The notes under the pieces were generated by a model that searched no databases, had not been told where the DNA came from, and saw only the letters and a program-made list of their open reading frames with translations. From NCBI GenBank assembly GCA_015904075.1, contig JABMDH010000009.1, forward strand, positions 49,341-56,064: a stretch of DNA of 6,724 nucleotides. The letters are read 5' to 3'. This DNA comes from Nitrospira sp. (GTDB lineage: Bacteria > Nitrospirota > Nitrospiria > Nitrospirales > Nitrospiraceae). Position 1 is the stretch's first letter. The number at the start of each line of letters is the position of its first letter. Positions 1 to 6,366 of the stretch are shown one piece after another. The translations under genes were made by a program, and so were the position numbers.

Positions 1-669
1 CACTGCCACTGCAACAATGTCTGGTGTTCGCTTCAGCAAACTGGGCATCTCCCGCTGAAGATATGAAAAAAACCCCTCATCGGCGATAATGCCATACTTG
101 ATGACCTCCGCCAGCCCGGCAATCCACTCACGCATCGGCAAAGTCCGAAGCGTCAACGGATCAATCCATACTTCCTTGGGTTGATAGAACGCTCCGATCA
201 GATTCTTACCCAGCCGATGATCGACTCCCGTCTTTCCTCCGACGCTCGAATCAGACTGGGCGATGAGGGTAGTGGGAACCTGAACAAATGGGATCCCGCG
301 CTGATAGATCGCCGCTGCAAATCCTGCTATATCGCCGACCACCCCTCCACCAAGCGCAAAGAGAAACGACGAGCGCTCGAACCGATGACGTGCCATCACA
401 TCAAGAATGTGCGTAATCATATCCAGCTTCTTCGACTGTTCACCGGGAGGCAGCACAATCGGAACCGCATCGACGCCGCACTTCTTCAGCTGACGCAGCA
501 TCCCGCTCAGGTAGTAGCGGGCTACGTGACGATCCGTCACCACGCCGACCTTCCCCTTCACCGCCAGCTCACTCAACCTCCCGTCAAGCCGATTCAAAAG
601 GCCGGGTTGAATTAGAATCTTATAGCTCCGCTCGCCAAGCGAGACCGATACAGTTGATGACAATGTCAT
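1..669 (-). CDS. aroB: 3-dehydroquinate synthase, 5' part (runs off the left edge)
   Basis: AroB converts DAHP to 3-dehydroquinate, the second step of the shikimate pathway, in the cytoplasm, using NAD+ and a divalent metal. Translating from the ATG at 669-667 gives 223 uninterrupted codons up to base 1. The family is usually about 350-370 residues, so about 60% is present and the C-terminal metal-ligand histidines lie outside. Visible family motifs are LPPGEQSK (73-80), the glycine-rich NAD-binding stretch LGGGVVGDIAGFAA (106-119), SSVGGKTG (141-148, with the active-site lysine at 146), GKNLIGAFYQP (154-164) and GLAEVIKYG (185-193, whose Glu188 should be a metal ligand). Residues 138-150 read QSDSSVGGKTGVD, where many homologues have QVDSSVGGKTGVN; this is a mild variation. 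The Shine-Dalgarno match is weak (GGGA about 8 bases before ATG). It is the first gene after the pil terminator, and a candidate promoter lies at 752-780. Confidence 0.95.
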   Translation of the reverse strand, partial: MTLSSTVSVSLGERSYKILIQPGLLNRLDGRLSELAVKGKVGVVTDRHVARYYLSGMLRQLKKCGVDAVPIVLPPGEQSKKLDMITHILDVMARHRFERSSFLFALGGGVVGDIAGFAAAIYQRGIPFVQVPTTLIAQSDSSVGGKTGVDHRLGKNLIGAFYQPKEVWIDPLTLRTLPMREWIAGLAEVIKYGIIADEGFFSYLQREMPSLLKRTPDIVAVAV

Positions 670-751
670 AGCCGATTCCCACACCTGGCATTCATTGGAT
701 GGTTATGGCACAACACGCTTCTTCAGAAACACGCGGCCAATACGCGAGGGG

Positions 752-780
752 ATCGTAGCACAGCTCGTTGTTAAACTAAA
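752..780 (-). promoter_or_regulatory. Candidate sigma-70 promoter for aroB (extended -10)
   Basis: On the minus strand, TTTAGT (780-775), a 17-base spacer and TACGAT (757-752) with a TGC extension directly in front form a weak -35 and a 4/6 extended -10. The region just upstream is A/T-rich. Transcription would begin near 745, giving a leader of about 75 bases before the aroB ATG. The location, after a strong terminator and ahead of aroB, makes a promoter expected; this exact site is a guess. Confidence 0.35.
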
Positions 781-844
781 CGAATTCCACCGCGCCCTGG
801 AAAGAGGCGGGAAGAGCATTTGGAACTGATCATGGATGAATCGA

Positions 845-867
845 CATGTAGAACCATTCCCTACATG
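845..867. repeat. 7-bp inverted repeat in the pilQ-aroB spacer
   Basis: CATGTAG (845-851) and CTACATG (861-867) are perfect inverted arms around a 9-base loop; on the minus strand a further G-U pair extends the stem. No T-run follows on either strand, so it does not look like an intrinsic terminator. It could be a protein-binding site, a small RNA hairpin or chance. Confidence 0.4.
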
Positions 868-888
868 CCTAGAGCGGCACCTTCAACC

Positions 889-935
889 AAAATAAACGTG
901 CGTGGCGACGCTGTGTCAGCATCACCACGCACGTT
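889..935 (-). terminator. Intrinsic terminator of the pil operon
   Basis: On the minus strand, the arms AACGTGCGTGG and CCACGCACGTT (11 bp, perfect) enclose an inner stem GCTG-ACA-CAGC. The two positions that mismatch as C/A on the plus strand become G-U wobbles in the minus-strand RNA, giving one continuous 19-bp stem with a 3-base loop (935-895). It is followed by TATTTT. It lies about 38 bases past the pilQ stop. The G-U asymmetry shows that minus-strand RNA is the functional strand. Confidence 0.88.
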
Positions 936-973
936 CTCTTACTTCAGAACATCTGACTGGAAACGACTACGAT

Positions 974-2956
974 CTATGTCTTCACAATGCTCGGCGTCAA
1001 GAAAATGAGCAGCTCTTGCTTGGAGACCGACTCGGACTTGTTCTTGAACAACCAGCCAAGAACTGGAATGCGGGACATATACGGCACTCCCTGGACGTTG
1101 TTATTCTGCGTATCAACAAACACTCCGCCAATCACCATCGTCTCGCCATCTCGAACAAGCACTTGGGTGTTTGCCTCGCGTCGATCAATGCTCGGACCGG
1201 CCGGATTGCTGCGAGCGCCCACGGCATTCCGAGTTGCCCGCACCTTCAACAGAATCCTCTTGGCATCCTCTTTCGGATCGCGCGATGTGATTTGAGGTGT
1301 CACGTTCAGTTCCAAATTGGCATCCACAAACGTCGTCTGTGTTCCCTGTAACGAAGTGGTTTGAAATGGAATCGATTCACCCTGAGAGATTTTCGCTTCG
1401 CGCTTATCCAGCGTCATAATCTTCGGGGCGGCGATCACTTTCGTCAGACCCAACAATTCTCCGGCAGACAACCGCATATCCAAACCAAAATCTCCACCCA
1501 ACTTTCCAAACGTCCAGCCAATACCAGGTACAGCAGGCAACCCACCGACCTGAGCCGGCAAATTCACCAGGAAGCTTCTGGATATCGTATTGCTCCCCGT
1601 ACCAGCAACTTCGCCGAACGGACCGTTGAGACCGCCGATGGCGTTGAACGTCGACGGCGTTCTGTTCGCAGCCTGGAAGCCCCACTGAATTCCCAATCCT
1701 CTGGCGTAGACGGTATCCGCCTGAACGATGCGCGCTTCAATCTGGACTTGCGGCACTTCCAAATCGAGTCCATCGACCAGCTGCCTCATGATCGCCAGCT
1801 TGCTCTCCGTTTCCCTCACAATCAGCGCGTTGCTTCCTGCATTAAACTGCATTACGCCGCGCGGGCTCAAATATTGGCGTAACGACGTCATCAGTTCTTG
1901 AGCTTGGATATTCTTGATGTAAAAGACACGGTCAACCAATTCCTCGGCCTTGACTTTGGCATCTTTCGCTCTTGCTTCTTCATCCTGTTGCTTTGCAAGA
2001 TTTGACAGCGTGTCCACCCAGACAATCGATCCCTGACGAATCATGCCGAGCCCGTTCATCTTCAAGAGCATGTCCAAGGCTTGATCCCACGGTACATTCA
2101 CAAGTTTCATGGTGACCTTGGATTTGACACCCTCGCCAACGACGATATTGAAACCACTGACATCGGCAATCAGTCGTAAAATATTCGTGATGTCCGCTTG
2201 TTGAAAGTCGAGTGAGATGCGTCGGCCAACAAACCGGGTCTGTCCTGCGACAACATCATCCGATCGGCTATCCTTTTGATCCGGAGTACTCTCCGTTGCC
2301 ATTTGTACCGTCTGAACCTTAAAAGAAGACTGTGCGGGACCGATAATTCGTGCAGCTCTTTTTACAATCCGCAGCCCTGAATCCGACAGTACCGTGCGCT
2401 CCTGAAGTGCCGGACGTGAGCTCTCGATGGGATTAGTCGGCTGTGATGCCTCACTGGAGGAACCGTGCGACTCTTTCGGACTGAGCACAACAAGAATTCT
2501 ATTACCCTTAGTTTCGACAGAAAAAGCAGGCTGCTCAAGCAGGTCAAATACAAGTCGAACCCTATCGGCGTGATGCCCTACCCTGATAGTTTTGAGCAAC
2601 TGATGCTGCCCCTGCACAGACGACTGCCGGAACGCAGAGGACACAGCCGGCATATCAATCACTAACCGAGACTCATCCAGCAACTTCGCATCAGGAAAGA
2701 ATGTGCCGTCGCCAACGATTGCCACCGTAACCCGATCTCCTTCCGGATGTACCTCGATGTTGGTGACTGATTGAGCCGGCAGCGCGACGATACCCTTCTC
2801 AACTTCCGCAAGGCCGCTCTTGCTAGATTCACCGGCTTCATCATCAAGCGGAATCATCCCGGCATGCGCTCCCAAAGCAATGAGGGATACCCCCAACGCT
2901 CCGATGAACCGCCTCGCCGTCATCAAACCACTCACGCTAGACAATAATGGTTTCAT
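974..2956 (-). CDS. pilQ: Type IV pilus secretin PilQ
   Basis: PilQ forms the multimeric outer-membrane channel through which the type IV pilus is extruded. The 660-residue product looks complete. It has a signal peptide (about 1-32, hydrophobic core FIGALGVSLIALG, cleavage after AHA), one AMIN domain that should bind peptidoglycan (about 62-158), a low-complexity Ser/Pro linker (160-240), an N0/STN domain (about 246-316, starting RRISLDFQQADITNIL), an N1 domain (about 343-400) and the secretin core (about 401-658). The core shows VPQVQIEARI (401-410), VIGG (608-611) and VPYMSRIPVLGWLF (624-637). The start at 2956 overlaps the stop of the PilP remnant as ATGA and has GAAGG 6 bases upstream. 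Many PilQ proteins have two AMIN domains; I see one clear copy. It is the last gene of the pil operon, with the terminator about 38 bases beyond. Confidence 0.96.
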   Translation of the reverse strand: MKPLLSSVSGLMTARRFIGALGVSLIALGAHAGMIPLDDEAGESSKSGLAEVEKGIVALPAQSVTNIEVHPEGDRVTVAIVGDGTFFPDAKLLDESRLVIDMPAVSSAFRQSSVQGQHQLLKTIRVGHHADRVRLVFDLLEQPAFSVETKGNRILVVLSPKESHGSSSEASQPTNPIESSRPALQERTVLSDSGLRIVKRAARIIGPAQSSFKVQTVQMATESTPDQKDSRSDDVVAGQTRFVGRRISLDFQQADITNILRLIADVSGFNIVVGEGVKSKVTMKLVNVPWDQALDMLLKMNGLGMIRQGSIVWVDTLSNLAKQQDEEARAKDAKVKAEELVDRVFYIKNIQAQELMTSLRQYLSPRGVMQFNAGSNALIVRETESKLAIMRQLVDGLDLEVPQVQIEARIVQADTVYARGLGIQWGFQAANRTPSTFNAIGGLNGPFGEVAGTGSNTISRSFLVNLPAQVGGLPAVPGIGWTFGKLGGDFGLDMRLSAGELLGLTKVIAAPKIMTLDKREAKISQGESIPFQTTSLQGTQTTFVDANLELNVTPQITSRDPKEDAKRILLKVRATRNAVGARSNPAGPSIDRREANTQVLVRDGETMVIGGVFVDTQNNNVQGVPYMSRIPVLGWLFKNKSESVSKQELLIFLTPSIVKT

Positions 2957-3030
2957 TCTGAGCCTTCTTTCGGATGGAGGAGCTTGACATACTCACGCTC
3001 CTGCTTCTTGCCATACACATCGGTGAATCG
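2953..3030 (-). pseudogene. pilP: C-terminal remnant of pilP (about 25 codons)
   Basis: In the frame that ends with the TGA at 2955-2953, codons from 3027 read FTDVYGKKQEREYVKLLH followed by PKEGSE and stop. The stop overlaps the pilQ ATG as ATGA, exactly the coupling used at the other joints of this operon. Position and style fit the C-terminal end of PilP, the inner-membrane lipoprotein that links PilN/PilO to PilQ. The fragment has no start codon of its own and no lipoprotein signal or beta-domain. Upstream, the frame crosses into pilO sequence read out of frame (SPRRKKP). PilP is normally around 170 residues, so about 85% is missing. The identification rests on the C-terminal tail and gene order, not on a conserved domain. 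Confidence 0.65.
2963..2968 (-). promoter_or_regulatory. Ribosome binding site of pilQ
   Basis: GAAGG (within AAAGAAGG on the minus strand) lies 6 bases before the pilQ ATG. It supports the start at 2956. It also matters because the truncated pilO frame now stops at 2993, about 37 bases before pilQ, so pilQ can no longer rely on stop/start coupling from the gene upstream. Confidence 0.5.
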
Positions 3031-3328
3031 CGGCTTCTTCCTCCGGGGGGAGACGCTCCTTCTTCTTTGCCAACTCAATTTCGAGCTGCTTACTCGCAGC
3101 GATGATCTCATCTAGATGTTTGACTTTGATGCTGAGCGTTTGAACTTCGCTCTCCAATCTGCTGTTTTCAGCCTCTAAGGCTGCGATCTCTGCAGATTTT
3201 GGTTCAGCAATATAGAAGTAAAATGCGGCGACGAGGCCGCCGACAAGCAGAAACAGAAGCGCCACCTTCTGCGGGGCGGGAACATTGCGTAGCGAGTCCA
3301 GATTGACCGATGGCAGCTCCATATTCAT
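2993..3328 (-). CDS. pilO: Type IV pilus inner-membrane protein PilO, truncated
   Basis: PilO pairs with PilN in the inner membrane and, with PilP, aligns the pilus motor with the PilQ channel. The 111-residue product has a short cytoplasmic N-terminus, one membrane segment (about 21-40, KVALLFLLVGGLVAAFYFYI) and a coiled coil (about 44-92, rich in Glu/Leu/Lys). This is followed by KKKERLPPEEEA (88-99), a typical lead-in to the periplasmic ferredoxin-like domain. That domain is absent. The last 12 residues (AIHRCVWQEAGA) are out-of-frame reading of pilP sequence. Family members are usually about 200 residues. The start overlaps the pilN stop as ATGA. The break near 3025-3040 looks like a deletion or assembly join. 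The product could insert in the membrane and contact PilN through the coiled coil but should not form the normal periplasmic dimer. Confidence 0.85.
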   Translation of the reverse strand: MNMELPSVNLDSLRNVPAPQKVALLFLLVGGLVAAFYFYIAEPKSAEIAALEAENSRLESEVQTLSIKVKHLDEIIAASKQLEIELAKKKERLPPEEEAAIHRCVWQEAGA

Positions 3329-3879
3329 CCCTTCAGGCGAAACGTCAATCGAAACTGGAATACATTGATCTTGTTTTCAACCGTCGCCTTGCTTTCCTGA
3401 AGATTGATGCCGGCAAAATAGTCTGTCCGCCGAAGATTATTCGCAAATTCCACGACATCATCGTTCGTGAGCGCTTTTCCTTCCAATTCCACCGTATCGG
3501 ATGACACACCTAACTTCGTCAACCAGATCTTCAGAGGCTCGATACTCTGGCTGACATGATCCAGCACTTTCACCGGCCCCATTCTCGACTGCTCAAGCTG
3601 GTCGATGATTCGATTTTTATCCTCTAGCAGTTTTTTCTTTTGTTCAAAGTCTTGAACTTTCTTCACCTGCTCTTTTAATTGTGCGACCTGACTTTCCTTG
3701 TCCCGTTTCTCTTCCTGTCGCGCCTCAATCTCACTATCGAGTGCGGCGGCATACCACCAGCATCCGGTCACAATAATCAGAAGCACTCCCACGCCGAGCA
3801 GTGCTTGTGCACGGACATCGTACTGAGGCTTGGATTTTCTTGCTTTTGCCCCAGAGGCAAGCAGATTAATGCGAATCAT
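3325..3879 (-). CDS. pilN: Type IV pilus inner-membrane assembly protein PilN
   Basis: PilN bridges the cytoplasmic protein PilM and the periplasmic PilO/PilP part of the type IV pilus machine. The 184-residue product has the expected layout and length. The N-terminal MIRINLL motif (1-7) is the known docking peptide for PilM. A basic stretch (10-18) is followed by one membrane helix (about 26-46, ending CWWYAAAL), a long coiled coil (about 48-98) and a periplasmic ferredoxin-like domain (about 103-182) with ELEGKALTNDDVVEFANNLR (131-150). Its ATG overlaps the pilM stop and its stop overlaps the pilO start, both as ATGA, so the three genes are translationally coupled. No lesion is visible, unlike its partner pilO. 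Confidence 0.94.
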   Translation of the reverse strand: MIRINLLASGAKARKSKPQYDVRAQALLGVGVLLIIVTGCWWYAAALDSEIEARQEEKRDKESQVAQLKEQVKKVQDFEQKKKLLEDKNRIIDQLEQSRMGPVKVLDHVSQSIEPLKIWLTKLGVSSDTVELEGKALTNDDVVEFANNLRRTDYFAGINLQESKATVENKINVFQFRLTFRLKG

Positions 3880-4982
3880 CGGTCACCCACTGCCCGCAGT
3901 GCCAGCCCGACGCCGACCGCCGCCGATGGCGCCAGATCGGCCAACAGGTCTGGATCCATACCGCTTCCGGTGACATCGATTTCGCTAAATGGGTCGGCCA
4001 GCTCTACAGGAATTTGCATCCGATCACCGAGTTGCTGGATCAATCCTTTAGCTTGCGCGACACCACCGCACACAAGCACTCGATCCAGCTCAGCATTTGC
4101 AGCGGACGTTTTAAAGTAATCCACCGTTCTGGCGATTTCAGAAACGACCTCGCCATTCATGCTGTTCATGACAGTACTCAACGCCCCCTCGCCAGAGTCT
4201 CTTCCCTTCCCCACTCGTTTACTTTCTTCCGCCTCTTCATAGGACATACCCATCTCGCGTTGAATGGCCTCGGTGTAACGATTGCCGCCCAATGGAATAT
4301 CCCGCGTGAACAGAGAGGCGCCGCCGCGGATGATATTCACATTCATCACACTCGCCCCGATATTGATCAACGCCGTCGTTTCATCCTGCGCCATCGGATA
4401 ATTGATAGCGTGCATATTCTCGATCGCAAACGCATCCACATCCATGATCATCGGCATAAGACCCGCGCCCTTGACAAGTTCAGTCAATTCATTGATCTTG
4501 TCTTTCTTCGCAGCAACGAGAATAACCGCCATATCTGTCTGCTTGTCCCCTGACAGATCGGCTGGCAACACATGAAAATCGATATTCACTTCGTTGATAT
4601 CGAACGGGATGTACTGCTCCGCTGCTAATTTCACCTGCCCTTCCAATTCCTCATCCGGCATCGGGGGCAAGCTGATCTTCTTCACGATGACGGCGTGTCC
4701 TGAAATTGAGACTGCCACCTGTTTATTCTTGACGCCGGTTTCATCGAACAACTCTCGAATGGCCGAAACCACACGACCTTCATCCATCACCGTCCCGTCA
4801 ACAATCACCTCGGGCTCAAGGGGTTTCACACCGAACTTCTGAAGAATGTACCGCCCTTTGCTTTCCTTCAACTGAACAAGCTTAATCGCACTGGATCCAA
4901 TATCGAGCCCCACCAGCTGCTTGCGCGGCTTCAGGAATGTGATCAGATCGGTCTCGAATACGTTTTTAAATGAGCTCAGCAT
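3876..4982 (-). CDS. pilM: Type IV pilus assembly ATPase-fold protein PilM
   Basis: PilM is a cytoplasmic actin/FtsA-like protein that binds the N-terminal peptide of PilN and couples the pilus platform to the motor ATPases. The 368 residues are full length. The actin-fold nucleotide-binding elements are visible: phosphate-1 loop VGLDIGSSAIKLVQL (24-38), DVDAFAIEN (181-189), phosphate-2 INIGAS (206-211) and adenosine motif VLVCGGVAQAKGL (302-314). QYIPFDINEVNIDF (123-136) is also typical of the family. The start at 4982 is supported by AGGGAAG 4 bases upstream. It is the first gene of the pil operon, with a near-consensus promoter at 5118-5145. The stop overlaps the pilN start (ATGA). Confidence 0.97.
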   Translation of the reverse strand: MLSSFKNVFETDLITFLKPRKQLVGLDIGSSAIKLVQLKESKGRYILQKFGVKPLEPEVIVDGTVMDEGRVVSAIRELFDETGVKNKQVAVSISGHAVIVKKISLPPMPDEELEGQVKLAAEQYIPFDINEVNIDFHVLPADLSGDKQTDMAVILVAAKKDKINELTELVKGAGLMPMIMDVDAFAIENMHAINYPMAQDETTALINIGASVMNVNIIRGGASLFTRDIPLGGNRYTEAIQREMGMSYEEAEESKRVGKGRDSGEGALSTVMNSMNGEVVSEIARTVDYFKTSAANAELDRVLVCGGVAQAKGLIQQLGDRMQIPVELADPFSEIDVTGSGMDPDLLADLAPSAAVGVGLALRAVGDR

Positions 4983-5211
4983 ATATCTTCCCTGTCACTC
5001 TATACGACAACCTTACATGCGAGAATTATTTTCCTGATTTTGTCCACCTTCATTTTGCGGGACGCTTCTCACTTCTTCATTCTCAAGAAAATCATCGTGT
5101 GTATGCTCACATGGGCAAGTATAGTCACTATGTTCTACCTGTCAAGAAATGGGCAGAAAGACGCAATCACGCCTCGCTGAAGCAGCGCAGACGGGTCCCT
5201 CTTCGCAAGAC
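4983..5211 (-). other. rapZ-pilM spacer: pil operon leader
   Basis: 229 bases between the rapZ stop and the pilM start. It contains the sigma-70 promoter at 5118-5145 and about 128 bases of predicted untranslated leader. A small hairpin (CGCTG-AAG-CAGCG, 5175-5187) sits just after rapZ but lacks a T-run, so I do not call it a terminator; rapZ transcripts may read into pilM. I see no recognisable riboswitch in the leader. Confidence 0.6.
5118..5145 (-). promoter_or_regulatory. Sigma-70 promoter of the pil operon
   Basis: On the minus strand, TTGACA (5145-5140, 6/6) and TATACT (5123-5118, 5/6) are separated by 16 bases. Transcription would start near 5111, leaving a leader of about 128 bases before pilM. 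It is the strongest promoter-like sequence I found in the window and sits immediately upstream of the first operon gene. I see no sigma-54 motif there. Confidence 0.78.
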
Positions 5212-6078
5212 CTATGATTTGTGAATGTCGCGGTGCTTTAGCGCTACGTCGTAGCCTATGGCAGAAAGGCCTTCTTGCAGACGTCCGGCCACCGCAACAG
5301 ATCGATGCCGACCACCGGTACACCCGATGGCAATCGTCAGATAGCTGCGCGGCTCGCGCTCGAACTGCGGGATGAGAAACTTGAGCAACCCTTCGAGCCG
5401 CTCGATCAACGCAACGGCATCGGCGTTCGACAACACGAAGGTGCGGACTCTTGGATCATCTCCGGGAAGCGACTTCAGATCAGGAACGAAATAGGGATTC
5501 TTGAGGAATCGCACATCGAATAACAAATCAATATCGTAGGGAACCCCGAACTTATAACCGAATGTGAGCAGTGAAATAGTGAGTTTCTTTTCGCCTGGAT
5601 CTTGCCGGAACTGCCTGGTGAGCAAGTCGCGGAGTTCATGTACCGTCAGATCCGACGTATCAATGACACGGTCTGCATGCCGCCGAAGCTCCGCAAGCCG
5701 TTGCGCTTCGAATCGAACACCTTCCAACACTGGCAAATGAGGCAAGAGTGGATGCGGGCGCCTCGACTCGGAAAATCGCCGAGCTAATACTTCTTCCCGT
5801 GATTCAAGAAACAGTAGCTGGACAGAATGCCCGAGCCCCTTGACACGCTCAAGAATACCGACCAGGTCAGAAAAAAACACCCGCTCTCGAATATCGATGC
5901 CTAACGCCACATTGGTGATCTCACCTTTCTGCTGATTGCAAAGATCGACAAAAGTCGGCAGCAGGGCCGGGGGAAGGTTGTCGATGCAGAAATACCCAGC
6001 ATCCTCAAACACCTTGAGCGCGTGAGATTTGCCAGACCCGGACAATCCACTAATAATCACTAAGCTGAGTTGTGTCAT
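5212..6078 (-). CDS. rapZ: RNase adapter / nucleotide-binding protein RapZ
   Basis: RapZ (YvcJ/YhbJ family) binds nucleotides. In Escherichia coli it delivers the small RNA GlmZ to RNase E and thereby tunes GlmS and amino-sugar synthesis; in other phyla the RNA target is unknown. The 288 residues are full length. They show Walker A GLSGSGKS (11-18), FCIDNLPP (30-37), the block SRRPHPL (105-111), and VIDTSDL (138-144). In the C-terminal domain are LLTFGYKFGVPYDIDLLFDVRFLKNPY (170-196) and GCTGGRHRSV (252-261), the signature ligand-binding loop. The C-terminal tail KHRDIHKS is basic but lacks the dense Lys/Arg RNA-binding cluster of the E. coli protein. GAGAAGGA ahead of ATG supports the start. 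It lies downstream of hpf, a common pairing near rpoN. Confidence 0.97.
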   Translation of the reverse strand: MTQLSLVIISGLSGSGKSHALKVFEDAGYFCIDNLPPALLPTFVDLCNQQKGEITNVALGIDIRERVFFSDLVGILERVKGLGHSVQLLFLESREEVLARRFSESRRPHPLLPHLPVLEGVRFEAQRLAELRRHADRVIDTSDLTVHELRDLLTRQFRQDPGEKKLTISLLTFGYKFGVPYDIDLLFDVRFLKNPYFVPDLKSLPGDDPRVRTFVLSNADAVALIERLEGLLKFLIPQFEREPRSYLTIAIGCTGGRHRSVAVAGRLQEGLSAIGYDVALKHRDIHKS

Positions 6079-6250
6079 ATCCTTCTCAGTCTAATGGATC
6101 TCTCGAAGGCCCTCTGATAACCACAAAACTATTTTTAGCGAGTTCGACCACCGCCTACTTCATCGACAGCGATCACGCCCGCGCCATTTCCTGTGCAGAT
6201 GACCCGACGCTACCACACAGCCTGTATTCTGGACAATTCCCCGCGCGCAA

Positions 6251-6279
6251 CTGATCGACGCGTGGTCTTCTGCTAGAAT
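6251..6279 (+). promoter_or_regulatory. Possible plus-strand promoter, extended -10
   Basis: CTGATC (6251-6256, 3/6), a 17-base spacer and TAGAAT (6274-6279, 5/6) preceded by TGC form an extended -10. A transcript would start near 6286 and run through the nested hairpin and antisense to the 3' end of hpf. No plus-strand gene follows. Weak evidence from a single site. Confidence 0.2.
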
Positions 6280-6296
6280 AGTTTCGGTGAACGTAG

Positions 6297-6366
6297 GGGA
6301 GGGAAATGGGCGTTGGACGAGATTCCAATTCCCTTGCGGGTATCTCCAACTTTGAAAACTCCTCCC
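6297..6366 (-). repeat. Nested hairpin in the hpf-rapZ spacer
   Basis: Read on the minus strand there are three nested stems: GGGAGG with CCTCCC (6366-6361 / 6302-6297); GTTGGAGAT with ATCTCGTCCAAC (6350-6342 / 6323-6312; 9 pairs with a 3-base bulge); and CCC-GCAA-GGG (6340-6331), a stem capped by a GNRA-type tetraloop. The internal loop between the outer and middle stems is nearly symmetrical (10 and 9 bases). No T-run follows, so it is not a standard intrinsic terminator. It would lie in the hpf 3' region of an hpf-rapZ transcript. Function unknown; folding was done by eye. Confidence 0.45.

Larger units (their letters stand above)
670..894. other. Spacer between the pil terminator and aroB
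   Basis: 225 bases without a convincing gene. The plus-strand open frames that begin here have no recognisable product and run into antisense of pilQ. It holds a possible aroB promoter (752-780) and a 7-bp inverted repeat (845-867). In many Gram-negative bacteria aroK (shikimate kinase) occupies the place between pilQ and aroB. I see no kinase P-loop or aroK remnant in any frame. Confidence 0.6.

Noticed and set aside
181..615. 144-codon plus-strand open frame.
   Set aside because: It lies wholly antisense to aroB, which has clear family motifs in the other strand. The translation resembles no known protein.
2993..3328. pilO as a simple frameshift at the C6 run (3045-3050).
   Set aside because: A one- or two-base indel would restore only the short pilP-like tail. 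The ~100 missing PilO residues and the body of PilP are not present in any frame, so sequence must be absent.
5000..5053. A 17-codon minus-strand frame in the pilM leader (MKVDKIRKIILACKVVV) that could be a leader peptide.
   Set aside because: No Shine-Dalgarno sequence at a usable distance, no run of regulatory codons and no attenuator-like stem pair. Frames of this length are common by chance.
5175..5187. Small hairpin just after rapZ as a terminator.
   Set aside because: Only 5 pairs with a 3-base loop and no T-tract, so it is too weak to call.
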